NCBI RefSeq assembly: GCF_024753255.1 | Contig: NZ_JANUHA010000009.1 | Span: 170,306 to 234,305 of the forward strand | Length of the DNA stretch: 64,000 nt | Origin: Massilia agri | GTDB taxonomy: Bacteria > Pseudomonadota > Gammaproteobacteria > Burkholderiales > Burkholderiaceae_D | Reading direction: 5' to 3' | Shown: positions 30,300-39,451 of the stretch, in pieces | How the letters are laid out: each line of letters starts with the position of its first letter | How positions within the stretch are numbered: the first letter of the stretch is position 1 | The notes under the pieces: model-generated | What the model was told of the DNA's origin: nothing | Databases searched by the model: none | Seen by the model: the letters and a program-made list of their open reading frames with translations, nothing else | Position numbers and translations under genes: made by a program

Positions 30300-32081
30300 T
30301 CAGTCCCCCTTGGCAATCCCTTCACGCCGCGGATCCGCCCCGCCATACCACAGCGGCACCCCATGCACCTCGATGCGCTGGATGCCGTGCAGCCCGGAGG
30401 TCTGCTCGCCCAGCCTCACCTTGTGCCCGCGCGAGCTCAACGCTTCGATGGTGGTGGACGGGAAGCGCCCCACTTCCAGCTCGGTCGGACCGTTGCGGCT
30501 GCCGAAGTTCGGCAGCGAGATCGCCTGCTGCACGTTCAGGCCCCAGTCGAGAGTCCCGACCAGCACCTTGGCCACGTAGTTGATGATCGCCGGACCGCCC
30601 GGCGAGCCGACGGCCAGCACCAGCTTGCCGGTCTTGCGGTCGAACACGATGGTCGGCGACATCGCGCTGCGCGGCCGCTTGTTCGCCTGGACGCGGTTGG
30701 CGACCGGCCCGTCAGCGTCGCGCGAGGAGAAGGAGAAGTCGGTGAGCTGGTTGTTCAGGATGAAGCCGTTCACGAACTGGCGCGAGCCGAAGGCGTCTTC
30801 GATGGTCGTGGTCATGGCCAGGCCCATGCCGTAGCCGTCGACCACCGACACGTGCGAAGTCGACGGGGTTTCGATGGCGTTGTCCGTGCCCCAGGCGACG
30901 TCCATGCCGGGCGGTTTGCCGGCCGGCGCTTCGCCCATCGAGCGCGTTCCGACGAGTTTCGCGCGCTGGGCCAGGTAGCCCTTGTCGATCAGGCTCGGCA
31001 GGCCGCGGCCCGGCAGCGGGACGAAGTCGGTGTCGGCCGCGTAGCGGTTGCGGTCGGCGTAGGCCAGGCGCCCCACTTCGCTGAACACGTGCAGCGCGTC
31101 CGGGCCCGGCACGCCGGCTTTCGGGGCCAGGGCGCGCATGTCGAAGGTCTCGAACATGCCCAGCATCTGCGCCACCGCGATGCCGCCCGAGGACGGCGGC
31201 GGCATGCCGCACACGGTCCAGGCGCGGTAATCGCTGCACACGGGCGTGCGCACCTTGGGACGGTAGTTCGCGATATCTTGAGCACTGAGCAGGCCCGGAT
31301 TGGTCGGATGGCCCTGCACCTTGGCCGCGATGTCGCGTGCGATGTGGCCTTTATAAAAGGCGTCGGCGCCGTCCTCGGCGATCTCGCGCAGGGTCCTGGC
31401 CAGCGCGGGATTCTTCAGGATGTGGCCGACCGGCCAGGGCTTGCCGCCATTGCCGTAGAAGTAGGCGGCCGCTTCCTTGTCCTTGCGCAGGTGGACGTCG
31501 CCCGTGAGCAGCGCGTTCAGGCGCGGGCTGACCGCGAAGCCCTCTTCCGACAACTTGATGGCCGGCGCGAACAGCGCCTTCCATGGCAGCTTGCCATGCT
31601 CCTTGTGCGCCAGCTCGAGCATGCGCAGCACGCCCGGCGCGCCGGTCGAGCGGCCGCCGACGATGCCCTCGGTACGCGAGAGCGGCGTGCCGTCGGGACG
31701 CTCGAACAGGTGCTCGTCCGCCTTCGAGGGCGCGGTCTCGCGGCCATCGAAGGCCTGCGTGCGCTTGCCGTCGTAGTGGACGAGGAAGGCGCCGCCGCCG
31801 ATGCCGGAGGATTGCGGTTCGACCAGGGTCAGGACCATCTGGGTGGCGATGGCCGCGTCGATCGCGCTGCCGCCCTGCTTCAGGATCCGGTAGCCGGCTT
31901 CCACCGCCAGCGGATTGGCCGCGGCCACCATGTAGTTCTTCGCAGGCCAGCCCGCTTTTTCGGTGTAGCCGGTGGCGGCTTCGGGAGCGGCCTGGCGGGT
32001 GTCCTGGGCCAGCACTTGCGGCGTGGCGGCGAATGCCAGCGCCAGGGCCAGCACGGCCTGGCGCGGTGTCATGTTCTTCAA
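30300..32081 (-). CDS. ggt: Gamma-glutamyltranspeptidase
   Basis: 593 residues from TTG 32081, five bases after AAGGAAA; ATG 32072 is the alternative start with poor spacing. A signal peptide (ending QVLAQ) directs it to the periplasm, where it would cleave glutathione and transfer gamma-glutamyl groups. The Ntn-hydrolase precursor is visible: MVAAANPLAVEAGYRIL, GSGIGGGAFLVHYDG-type motif near 110, FDGRETAP, and the autoprocessing site with nucleophile Thr in TSHVSVVDGYGMG near residue 400; SPTIVFDR and GSPGGPAIINYV follow. A terminator of the upstream SDR gene lies just before its ribosome-binding site. Confidence 0.93.
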   Translation of the reverse strand: MKNMTPRQAVLALALAFAATPQVLAQDTRQAAPEAATGYTEKAGWPAKNYMVAAANPLAVEAGYRILKQGGSAIDAAIATQMVLTLVEPQSSGIGGGAFLVHYDGKRTQAFDGRETAPSKADEHLFERPDGTPLSRTEGIVGGRSTGAPGVLRMLELAHKEHGKLPWKALFAPAIKLSEEGFAVSPRLNALLTGDVHLRKDKEAAAYFYGNGGKPWPVGHILKNPALARTLREIAEDGADAFYKGHIARDIAAKVQGHPTNPGLLSAQDIANYRPKVRTPVCSDYRAWTVCGMPPPSSGGIAVAQMLGMFETFDMRALAPKAGVPGPDALHVFSEVGRLAYADRNRYAADTDFVPLPGRGLPSLIDKGYLAQRAKLVGTRSMGEAPAGKPPGMDVAWGTDNAIETPSTSHVSVVDGYGMGLAMTTTIEDAFGSRQFVNGFILNNQLTDFSFSSRDADGPVANRVQANKRPRSAMSPTIVFDRKTGKLVLAVGSPGGPAIINYVAKVLVGTLDWGLNVQQAISLPNFGSRNGPTELEVGRFPSTTIEALSSRGHKVRLGEQTSGLHGIQRIEVHGVPLWYGGADPRREGIAKGD

Positions 32082-32095
32082 AATCGTTTCCTTAA

Positions 32096-32129
32096 AAAGC
32101 AAAGGGCGCGCGGTGTGCGCCGCGCGCCC
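32096..32129 (-). terminator. Rho-independent terminator behind the SDR gene
   Basis: On the minus strand a perfect 10-bp GC stem (GGGCGCGCGG with CCGCGCGCCC, loop of six; 32104-32129) is followed by TTTGCTTTTT. It lies between the SDR gene (stop at 32187) and ggt and should end the SDR transcript. Confidence 0.8.
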
Positions 32130-32186
32130 GTCATCTGTCAATCGTACAACAATTGAGAGATGGCTTCAGGATCGTTCCACTAAGCC

Positions 32187-32945
32187 TTATTTCGGCTGCA
32201 TGCGGATCGCGCCGTCGAGGCGGATGGTTTCGCCGTTCAGCATGACGTTCTCGATGATGGCCTTGGCCAGGTGCGCGTATTCCTTCGGCATGCCGAGGCG
32301 CGGCGGGAACGGGACCATCTTGCCCAGCGAGTCACGCACTTCCTGCGGCATGCCCATCAGCATCGGGGTCTCGAAGATGCCGGGGGCGATCGTCATCACG
32401 CGGATGCCGCTGCGCGCCAGGTCGCGCGCCATCGGCAGGGTCATGCCGGCCACGGCCGCTTTCGAGGAACCGTAGGCCGCCTGGCCGATCTGGCCGTCGA
32501 AGGCCGCCACCGAGGCGGTGTTGATGATGATGCCGCGCTCGCCGTATTCGCCGGCTTCCAGCTTGCCCATGGCGTCGGCCGCCAGGCGGCACATATTGAA
32601 GGTACCGACCAGGTTGATGTTCACGGCGCGCTGGAAGGCATCCAGCGGGTGCGGGCCGTCCTTGCCGACGGTCTTGACGGCAGGCGCCACGCCGGCGCAG
32701 TTGACCAGGCCGCGGAGCGTGCCCAGTTTCAGGGCCGCGTCGACGACCGCCTGGCCATCGGCCTCTTGAGTGACGTCGCACTTGACGAACTGGCCACCCA
32801 GTTCCGCCGCCAGGGCCGCGCCTGCCTCCGCCTGCACGTCGGCGATGACGACCTTGCCGCCCGCCTCGGTGATCATGCGCGCCGTGGCTGCTCCAAGGCC
32901 CGACGCGCCACCGGTCACGATGAACACATTGTTCTGAATTTGCAT
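32187..32945 (-). CDS. Short-chain dehydrogenase, 3-hydroxyacyl-CoA dehydrogenase type
   Basis: 252 residues. Motifs: [18 protein letters not shown] (TGxxxGxG), DVQAEAG after beta-2 (Asp, so NAD is preferred), [33 protein letters not shown] (Ser, YxxxK) and [15 protein letters not shown]. The sequence style matches the HSD17B10/3-hydroxyacyl-CoA dehydrogenase type 2 group used in fatty-acid and branched-chain degradation. It stands alone with its own terminator. Confidence 0.88.
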   Translation of the reverse strand: MQIQNNVFIVTGGASGLGAATARMITEAGGKVVIADVQAEAGAALAAELGGQFVKCDVTQEADGQAVVDAALKLGTLRGLVNCAGVAPAVKTVGKDGPHPLDAFQRAVNINLVGTFNMCRLAADAMGKLEAGEYGERGIIINTASVAAFDGQIGQAAYGSSKAAVAGMTLPMARDLARSGIRVMTIAPGIFETPMLMGMPQEVRDSLGKMVPFPPRLGMPKEYAHLAKAIIENVMLNGETIRLDGAIRMQPK

Positions 32946-33056
32946 TGGTTTTCCCTTATAAAAGTTCTTTGTCCCGCTTCACGTTTACGTAAACGTCAAA
33001 CAGCGGCATTGTAGCGAACTTTTGGCAAGAAAAACCATGCCGGGCGTTCACCCGGC

Positions 33057-33668
33057 TCAAAGACACTGGATCGTGGTGCCGTTGCTCGTGCAGGGACGAC
33101 CGCTGCTGCTGGTGCCGGGCCCGCCGCCCGGCGGGATGTTATAGGTCGCGCCATTGGCGCCGGTACAGGCGCCGCCCACGCAGCCGAGCACCTGGGTGCT
33201 TTGTGGACCCACCGGGGCCGGGGCCACGCCCGACTCCACCTCTACCCTTGGCCTGGGCTGTGGCGCGGCGATGCGCGGCGTGCTCTCGATGCGCTGCTCC
33301 ACAGCGCGGCGCTTGGCCTGCGGCGGCTTATTGGCCTGCTGCCGGCCTTCCTGGCGCGCCGGACGGGCATTTTCCTGCTGCTGGGGCTTGGCGCTTTGCG
33401 GCGCCGGGCGGGCCGATGGGTCGGACTCGATCGGCTTGCTGGTCGGCGGCTGGCCTGCGCGTTCTTCCTGGGCCTGCGGGCTCGCTTCGCCTCCGGCCTG
33501 GGTGCTGGAGCTCGCCGGCGGCGCCTGCGGGTTCAACACCGGGCCGTAGCTGGCGCTGTCGTCGACCGGCTTGCTGGCCGGCGGCCGCGGCGAGGTCTGG
33601 GTCTGAGCCAGCGCGCTCGCCGTACCGAGGGCGAACAGCACGGCAATCATGGAATGGATGGGACGCAT
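33057..33668 (-). CDS. Exported Pro/Gln/Ala-rich protein of unknown function
   Basis: 203 residues; no family recognised. A signal peptide (about 1-21, ending ALAQ) is followed by a long low-complexity, probably disordered segment (about 22-150) rich in Pro, Gln, Ala and Arg. A compact tail contains four Cys (GCVGGACTG near 163 and CTSNGTTIQCL at the C-terminus), compatible with two disulphides or a small folded knot. Codon usage matches neighbours. It stands alone, 112 bp behind the SDR start, and is followed by a divergent DsbA-fold protein. Confidence 0.7.
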   Translation of the reverse strand: MRPIHSMIAVLFALGTASALAQTQTSPRPPASKPVDDSASYGPVLNPQAPPASSSTQAGGEASPQAQEERAGQPPTSKPIESDPSARPAPQSAKPQQQENARPARQEGRQQANKPPQAKRRAVEQRIESTPRIAAPQPRPRVEVESGVAPAPVGPQSTQVLGCVGGACTGANGATYNIPPGGGPGTSSSGRPCTSNGTTIQCL

Positions 33669-33831
33669 GGTGCACCTCGATCGCTTCGAATAGTGGACAG
33701 GCCATTATCTGCCCGCATGGGCCGCTTCGGCGCACAGAAACAAATGCTCACATGATTGTTGGACGGTAACGGGCGGCGCACCCTGGACGGCGCATGCGAA
33801 GATCGGGCCATCCACATTCATGGGAGTACAG

Positions 33832-34344
33832 ATGAGCGATATGCAGATCGTGGAAGGCGACCACGTACGCGGGAATCCCGGCGCCGACATCACCATCATC
33901 GAGTACGGCGACTTCCAGTGTCCCTATTGCTCGCGGGCCTACCCCACCCTGGCCGAGCTGCAGCGGCGCCACGGCGAGCGGATCGCGCTGGTGTTCCGTC
34001 ACCTGCCGCTCGGGATGCATCCGTTTGCGGAAGGCGCGGCCGAGGCGGCGGAAGCGGCCGGAGCCCAGGGCAAGTTCTGGGAAATGCACGACAAATTGTT
34101 CGACTACCAGGCGCAGATGTCACCGGGGCAGTTGCCGCTGGTGGCGCAGGAACTGGGACTGGATCGCACGCGCTTCGACGAGGAGCTGGCGACGCGCAAG
34201 CACCGCGAGCGGATCCGGGCGCAGGCCGAGGAAGGCAAGGCGGCGGGGGCGAGCGGGACGCCGAGCTTTTTCATCAATGGGGAGCGGTATCACGGGGATT
34301 CGGATCGGGAATCCTTGACCGCGGCGGTCGAGAAATACCTGTAA
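33832..34344 (+). CDS. DsbA-fold thioredoxin domain protein
   Basis: 170 residues from ATG 33832, chosen over 33820 because GGGAG lies five bases upstream. No signal peptide, so cytoplasmic. Thioredoxin-fold DsbA/FrnE type with redox motif CPYC in YGDFQCPYCSRAYP (about residue 28), HLPLGMHPFAEGAAEAAEAA, and the cis-Pro in GASGTPSFFING. Related to the thioredoxin_4 domain of NhaA-associated and DSBA oxidoreductases. A REP-like element and a bidirectional hairpin terminator separate it from the convergent adk. Confidence 0.88.
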   Translation: MSDMQIVEGDHVRGNPGADITIIEYGDFQCPYCSRAYPTLAELQRRHGERIALVFRHLPLGMHPFAEGAAEAAEAAGAQGKFWEMHDKLFDYQAQMSPGQLPLVAQELGLDRTRFDEELATRKHRERIRAQAEEGKAAGASGTPSFFINGERYHGDSDRESLTAAVEKYL

Positions 34345-34356
34345 CGCTACGGTGTT

Positions 34357-34463
34357 GTAGGGTGTTCGGCTCCGCCGAACGCGCGTTCAACGCCCTTATG
34401 AACAGCCCTATCGTCCATTCATGAGCTGCCTGAACGCGCGGTCGGCAAAGCCGACCACCCTAC
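34357..34463. repeat. Double-hairpin REP-like element, copy 3
   Basis: A 107-bp element between the convergent DsbA-fold and adk genes. The left half starts GTAGGGTGTTCGGC and pairs with GCCGAACGCGCGTTCAA after a 3-base loop. The right half is its inverted relative, ending GTCGGC-aaa-GCCGACCACCCTAC. Ends and the inner CGCGCGTTCA motif match the other three copies. Confidence 0.87.
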
Positions 34464-34471
34464 GAAAACAA

Positions 34472-34493
34472 AAACGGCCCCGCAGGGCCGTTT
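34472..34493. terminator. Bidirectional terminator between the DsbA-fold gene and adk
   Basis: AAACGGCCC (34472-34480) and GGGCCGTTT (34485-34493) form a 9-bp stem with loop CGCA, flanked by A-rich sequence on the left and TTTCGTTT on the right. It should end transcripts from both sides. Confidence 0.8.
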
Positions 34494-34512
34494 CGTTTGA
34501 AGCGCGAATCGC

Positions 34513-35184
<672 letters not shown>

Positions 35185-35351
35185 TTAGAGGATGTTGATA
35201 ATTTTTATGTTGGCGAACGATCGCGCTTGATGCATATCTGGCTACCTTGACACGAAAGTTACCACAAAAGTCAGCTTTAACGCCAATTTCGGGGCCTTCC
35301 ACCGGCAACTTTTGATGTACCGCAGACAGGCCGAATTGGCGTCTTGATTGT

Positions 35352-36104
35352 TCAGGCCGCGTAGTGTTTGCGCACGCGTTCCAGGTCGTCCGGGGTGTCA
35401 ACGCCACCCGGGGGCGCGCTGTCGGTCACGTGCACGGCGATCGGGACGCCGTGCCACAGCACACGCAATTGTTCCAGCGCCTCGATGGTCTCGAGCGGGG
35501 AAGCTTCCAGGGCCGGATAGGCCTGGAGGAAGGCGTTGCTGTAGGCATACAGGCCGATGTGGCGCAGGGGCGCGTAGCCGGCCGGGAGCGAGTCCTGGCT
35601 GGCCATGAAGGCGTCGCGGTGCCACGGGATGGTGGCGCGCGAGAAATACAGCGCGCGGCCCGCCTTGTCGAGCACGACCTTGACGATGTTCGGGTTGAAC
35701 ACCTCGGCCACCTCGTAAATCGGATGCGCGCAGGTCGCCATCGGCACGCCTTGCTGGACGAGGGCGGCGCAGGCGGCCAGCAGGCCCGGCTCGATCAGCG
35801 GCTCGTCGCCCTGCAGGTTGACCACCACCTCGTCAAGCGGCAGGCCCAGGGTCTGCGCCACTTCGGCGATGCGGTCGGTGCCCGAAGGATGGTCGGCACG
35901 CGTCATGCAGGCTTCGATGCCATGAAGAGCGCAGGCTTCCAGGATGCCCGGCGCGTCGGTCGCCACGATGATGCGGCTGGCGCCCGATTCGCGTGCGCGC
36001 TCGGCCACGCGCACGACCATGGGCTTGCCGCCCAGGTCGGCCAGCGGCTTGTTCGGCAGGCGGGTCGAGGCCAGCCGCGCCGGGATAATGACCGTAAAGC
36101 TCAT
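35352..36104 (-). CDS. kdsB: 3-deoxy-manno-octulosonate cytidylyltransferase
   Basis: 250 residues from ATG 36104. Activates Kdo to CMP-Kdo for lipid A-core synthesis. Motifs: [25 protein letters not shown] in outline at the N-terminus, [33 protein letters not shown] and [12 protein letters not shown]. The ATG overlaps the stop of the Trm112-family gene by ATGA, so translation is probably coupled. Together with lpxK it points to an envelope lipopolysaccharide cluster. Confidence 0.96.
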   Translation of the reverse strand: MSFTVIIPARLASTRLPNKPLADLGGKPMVVRVAERARESGASRIIVATDAPGILEACALHGIEACMTRADHPSGTDRIAEVAQTLGLPLDEVVVNLQGDEPLIEPGLLAACAALVQQGVPMATCAHPIYEVAEVFNPNIVKVVLDKAGRALYFSRATIPWHRDAFMASQDSLPAGYAPLRHIGLYAYSNAFLQAYPALEASPLETIEALEQLRVLWHGVPIAVHVTDSAPPGGVDTPDDLERVRKHYAA

Positions 36105-36271
36105 ACCGGCTCGATCTTGCGCGCCTGGTCGGCCCACATGATCGGGATCCCGTCGCGGATCGGGTATGCCAGGCGGTCCGGGCGGCAGGTCAGTTCCTGC
36201 GCTTTTTTATCGTATTCGAGCGGGCCCTTGCACAGCGGGCAGACCAGGATATCAAGCAGTCGAGCGTCCAC
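36101..36271 (-). CDS. Trm112/UPF0434 family zinc-ribbon-like protein
   Basis: 56 residues. GTG at 36271 is chosen because GGAG lies seven bases upstream; it overlaps the end of lpxK by 20 bases. Sequence: [36 protein letters not shown]. Small Trm112-like proteins in this position between lpxK and kdsB are conserved across proteobacteria. Homologues activate methyltransferases in other organisms, but the bacterial role is unproven. Only three Cys are present (CxxC plus one). Confidence 0.88.
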   Translation of the reverse strand: MDARLLDILVCPLCKGPLEYDKKAQELTCRPDRLAYPIRDGIPIMWADQARKIEPV

Positions 36272-37280
36272 GACATTTCTCCACGATTTGTTCGGCCAGC
36301 GCGGCATCGATCCGCGCCGTCACGGGCACGACCCACAAGCGCGGGTCGTCCTTCAGGTTATCAAGTTGCCGACATTTTACTGCATCCTTCTCCGTGATCA
36401 GGATGACATCGGCGTCGACATGGTCGAACGGCCGGTCGCGAAAGTCGTGGTGGTCGGGCAGCGGCAGCTCCTGGACCGTCAAACCGGCGGCGCGCAGCAT
36501 GGCGAAGAAGCGGCCCGGGTTGCCGATGCCGGCCGCCGCGACGATGCGCTTGCCCTGCAATTGCGCCAGGGGCATGCCCTCGCCCGGACGGCTCAAGGGT
36601 TCGGCCTTATCCCCGGCAAGCGCCATGCGGAAAGGCTGGCCGCCCACCGCGCGTGCCAGCGCGGGCGTGATCTCGGGGGCGTTGACGACCGTGAAATCGC
36701 GGCGGCGCGAGGGCGCTTCGCGCAGCGGTCCGGCCGGCAACAGCCAGCCATTGCCGACGCCGCGGCCGTCGAACAGGACGATCTCGACGTCGCGGGCCAG
36801 CGCATAGTGCTGCAGGCCGTCGTCGGTGATCAGGACATCGACCTCGGGATGGGCCGCCAGCAGCGCCCTGCCCGCCTCCGCGCGCTTGCGGCCGACCACG
36901 ACCGGGCAGCCGGCGCGGGCGGCGATCAGGAGGGGTTCGTCGCCGACGTCGCCTGGCGCGGATTGGGGCGTCACTTCACGCGGGCAGGCCTCTGCCCCTC
37001 CATGTCCGCGCGAGATCACGCCGGGACGCAGGCCGGCCGCGCGCAGCCTTTCCGCCAGCCAGATGGTCAAGGGCGTCTTGCCGGTGCCGCCAATAAAAAT
37101 ATTGCCGACCACGATGACGGGCACTGGCAGGCGCTCGCTTTGCTTGATGCCGCTGCGGTAGAGCAGCGTGCGCAGGCCAGCCAGCAGGCGGAACAGCAGG
37201 GACAGCGGCAGCAGCGCGAGCGCCAGCGGGCCGCGGCGCAGCCAGGCGCGCGTGAGAAGCGATTCGAGATTGGAAGCCAT
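36252..37280 (-). CDS. lpxK: Tetraacyldisaccharide 4'-kinase
   Basis: 342 residues. Phosphorylates the lipid A disaccharide precursor at the inner membrane. Two hydrophobic N-terminal stretches (about 14-34) anchor it; Walker [21 protein letters not shown] near 57, [44 protein letters not shown] (Walker B-like) and [10 protein letters not shown] near the C-terminus are all typical. 37 bases behind exbD, consistent with one operon. Confidence 0.95.
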   Translation of the reverse strand: MASNLESLLTRAWLRRGPLALALLPLSLLFRLLAGLRTLLYRSGIKQSERLPVPVIVVGNIFIGGTGKTPLTIWLAERLRAAGLRPGVISRGHGGAEACPREVTPQSAPGDVGDEPLLIAARAGCPVVVGRKRAEAGRALLAAHPEVDVLITDDGLQHYALARDVEIVLFDGRGVGNGWLLPAGPLREAPSRRRDFTVVNAPEITPALARAVGGQPFRMALAGDKAEPLSRPGEGMPLAQLQGKRIVAAAGIGNPGRFFAMLRAAGLTVQELPLPDHHDFRDRPFDHVDADVILITEKDAVKCRQLDNLKDDPRLWVVPVTARIDAALAEQIVEKCRGRSTA

Positions 37281-37317
37281 GCGAAAAAGCGCGCAGCGCC
37301 GGGGCGCTGCCGCGATA

Positions 37318-37761
37318 TTATTTCTGGCCGCCGGTCTGGGCGGCGAAGGTCAGCTTGTCGTAGCCGGCCACGCGCGCCGCTTCCAGCACATTGATGACCA
37401 TCTGGTGCATCGCGAACTGGTCGGCGTTGACGATGACGACCGGGTCCGTCGCGGGCTGGCCGTTCGGGCCGCTGCGGGCGGCATTCCTGAGGTCTTCGGC
37501 CAGGCCGGCGACGCTGTGGAAGGCCACCGGCACATTGTTCACCGTGTAGTTGCCCTTGGCGTCGATGGTGACGTTGATCTCGAAGGGGCGCTCCTGCACC
37601 TTCTCGGCGTCGGCTGTCGGCAGGGTGATCTGCAGCTCGGTGAACTTGCTGTAGGTGGTCGACACCATCAGGAAGATGAGGACCACCAGCAGCACGTCGA
37701 TGAAGGGGATCAGGTTGATCTCCGGCTCCTCGCGCTGGCGGTCGCGGCGGAAGTTCATCAT
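37318..37761 (-). CDS. exbD: Biopolymer transport protein ExbD/TolR
   Basis: 147 residues. Short cytoplasmic N-terminus (MNFRRDRQREEPEINLIP), a single membrane helix with the conserved proton-path Asp in NLIPFIDVLLVVLIFLMVST in outline, and a periplasmic domain. With ExbB it forms the proton-driven stator that energises TonB or, in the lpxK context, a Tol-like envelope process. Its start overlaps the exbB stop (ATGATGA). Confidence 0.94.
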   Translation of the reverse strand: MMNFRRDRQREEPEINLIPFIDVLLVVLIFLMVSTTYSKFTELQITLPTADAEKVQERPFEINVTIDAKGNYTVNNVPVAFHSVAGLAEDLRNAARSGPNGQPATDPVVIVNADQFAMHQMVINVLEAARVAGYDKLTFAAQTGGQK

Positions 37762-38366
37762 TTGCGGGTCCCGTGGACGACGTCGACGAATTTCACGGCC
37801 TGCAGTTCCATCTCGACGATGAAGCTGTCGACCAGGGCGCGGAAGTGGCGGTAGAAGACCAGGGCCGGCATGGCGATGGCCAGGCCGAAGCCGGTGTTAT
37901 ACAGGGCCACCGAGATGCCGTGCGCGAGCTGGGCCGGGTTGCTGCCGCCGGTCGGGCTTTGCGCGCCGAAGATCTCGATCATGCCGACCACGGTGCCGAA
38001 CAGGCCCATCAGCGGCGCGAGCGAGGCGATGGTGCCGAGCGTGGTCAGGAAGCGTTCCAGGCCGTGGGCGACGCCGCGGCCCGCTTCCTCGATGGATTCC
38101 TTCATGACGTCGCGCGGCGCGTCGACATTGCGCAGGGCAGCGGCCAGCACGGTGCCGAGCGGGGAATTCTGTTCGAGCTTGTCGACCACGTCCGGCGTGA
38201 CCTTGCCGGCGCGGTAGACGCGGATCACTTCATCCAGCAATTGCTTCGGGAGGATCTTCTCGCGGCGCAGGTAGATCAGGCGTTCCACGATCAGGGCGAC
38301 AGCGACGATCGAGGCGATCAGCAAGAGCCAGATAGGCCAGCCTGCAGCTTGGAAAATGGCGAGCAA
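37758..38366 (-). CDS. exbB: MotA/TolQ/ExbB proton channel family protein
   Basis: 202 residues from TTG 38366, which has AGGAG six bases upstream. Three membrane segments: residues about 8-28, 105-130 (LGTIASLAPLMGLFGTVVGMI in outline) and 150-172. The motif GLFGTVVGMIEIF and the small-residue third helix (FGLAIAMPALVFYRHF) identify the ExbB/TolQ channel subunit. First gene of the exbB-exbD-lpxK-trm112-kdsB cluster; upstream lies the repeat array. Confidence 0.93.
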   Translation of the reverse strand: MLAIFQAAGWPIWLLLIASIVAVALIVERLIYLRREKILPKQLLDEVIRVYRAGKVTPDVVDKLEQNSPLGTVLAAALRNVDAPRDVMKESIEEAGRGVAHGLERFLTTLGTIASLAPLMGLFGTVVGMIEIFGAQSPTGGSNPAQLAHGISVALYNTGFGLAIAMPALVFYRHFRALVDSFIVEMELQAVKFVDVVHGTRK

Positions 38367-38449
38367 GAGAAACTCCTGATGGGTAAGAAATCAATTCGCC
38401 AATGTAACAAGTTGCCAGCAGTGCGGCAAGTGCAGTCCAAGACGGTTCT

Positions 38450-38509
38450 GCACAACTTCTGTGGATAAAAATGTGCGCAAGGCCCTCTGCGGGATCAAAG
38501 CGCCTTGAT
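38450..38509 (+). ncRNA. Array element 1
   Basis: Hairpin 1 GCACA (38450-38454) with TGTGC (38472-38476) around a perfect DnaA-box complement TGTGGATAA (38460-38468). Hairpin 2 CAAGGC (38478-38483) with GCCTTG (38502-38507). Ends at TTGAT 38505-38509. Transcription is not shown. Confidence 0.5.
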
Positions 38510-38622
38510 TTCAAAGGGAATTTTCGACGTGCGCAAGAAAACGGCACATGTCAGATGAGCTGGCCTCCAGCTCATCCGTGTTTTCCCGGACGTTTTGATC
38601 CAGCTCAACAATCCCCACTTAC

Positions 38623-38682
38623 GAACAAATTCTGTGGACAAAATTGTGCGCAATGGCCTTAAGCGAAACTTAAGTCTTTGAT
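38623..38682 (+). ncRNA. Array element 2
   Basis: TGTGGACAA at 38633-38641 and TTGAT at 38678-38682. The outer stem of hairpin 1 is weaker here (ACAAATT against AATTGTG). The second half has its own CTTAAG/CTTAAG stem-loop in place of CAAGG/CCTTG. Confidence 0.45.
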
Positions 38683-38760
38683 TTAACTAGATAAATTTCT
38701 TCGGCGCAAAAAATAGGCAGTGTTGCATCCGCATCAGGACGGCCCGCCTGTGTGCGGTTC

Positions 38761-38821
38761 CTCACATTTTTTGTGGACAAAAATGTGAGCAAGGGCACAT
38801 TGGAACATTTAAGTCATTGAT
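38761..38821 (+). ncRNA. Array element 3
   Basis: The strongest hairpin 1: CTCACATTTTTTGT (from 38761) pairs with ACAAAAATGTGAG (to 38789), enclosing GG. TGTGGACAA lies at 38772-38780 and TTGAT at 38817-38821, preceded by TTTAAGTCA. Confidence 0.5.
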
Positions 38822-38951
38822 CTGAAACAGAAAAGACTCAATGCACAAAATTTCATCACTCAGCCATATAGCAGGTGTTTGTGTGCAAAACCGGCCGGTT
38901 TTGCATGACTTCTTTTGCCTCAGCAGTAGGAAGGCAAAGAAAATTCATATC

Positions 38952-39012
38952 TCCACATTTTTTGTGGATAAGATTGTGATGAAGCATGTACCGTACCTGC
39001 TAACTCCTTGAT
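38952..39012 (+). ncRNA. Array element 4
   Basis: Perfect DnaA-box complement TGTGGATAA at 38963-38971 after CCACATTTTT; TTGAT at 39008-39012 preceded by TAACTCC. Outer pairing is degenerate (CCACA against TGTGA). Confidence 0.45.
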
Positions 39013-39165
39013 TTTATTGAATTCACACCATCCTGCTTCCGAAACAGGCAGAGACAGGAAGTGTGAGCTTCGACCGCTATTTATCCACCTTTCCCCTCGC
39101 CTGGGGAAGCGTTCCCTTGGAAAGAAGCTCGTCGCAGCCGTTTCGAACGGGGCTCCAAGCGCTTT

Positions 39166-39227
39166 GTACACACTTTTTGTGGACAAAATTGTGTGCAAGG
39201 CCTGGCAGGCACGACTAAGTCCTTGAT
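39166..39227 (+). ncRNA. Array element 5
   Basis: Hairpin 1 ACACAC (39168-39173) with GTGTG (39191-39195), TGTGGACAA at 39178-39186. Hairpin 2 CAAGG (39196-39200) with CCTTG (39221-39225), containing a GCCTGGCAGGC mini-stem. TTGAT at 39223-39227. Confidence 0.5.
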
Positions 39228-39328
39228 CTAACACAACAAAATTTCCCAGCGTCATTTTTGAGCAGTGAGGAGTGGGGCAAGCGGACAGGCCTTCCTGCAA
39301 GCTTCCCATCGCAGCAAGCGAGAAGGCG

Positions 39329-39389
39329 TGCACACTTTTTGTGGACAACAATGTGCCCAAGGCAGGCATATGCACGCTAAGTCCTTGAT
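39329..39389 (+). ncRNA. Array element 6
   Basis: CACAC and GTG flank TGTGGACAA (39340-39348). Hairpin 2 CAAGG (39358-39362) with CCTTG (39383-39387) encloses GCATATGC. TTGAT at 39385-39389 preceded by CTAAGTCC. Confidence 0.5.
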
Positions 39390-39451
39390 GAATAAGGGAA
39401 GGTTGCCCGACGCACATTTCCTGCGCAGTCATGTGTCTTATGGATGAGTTG

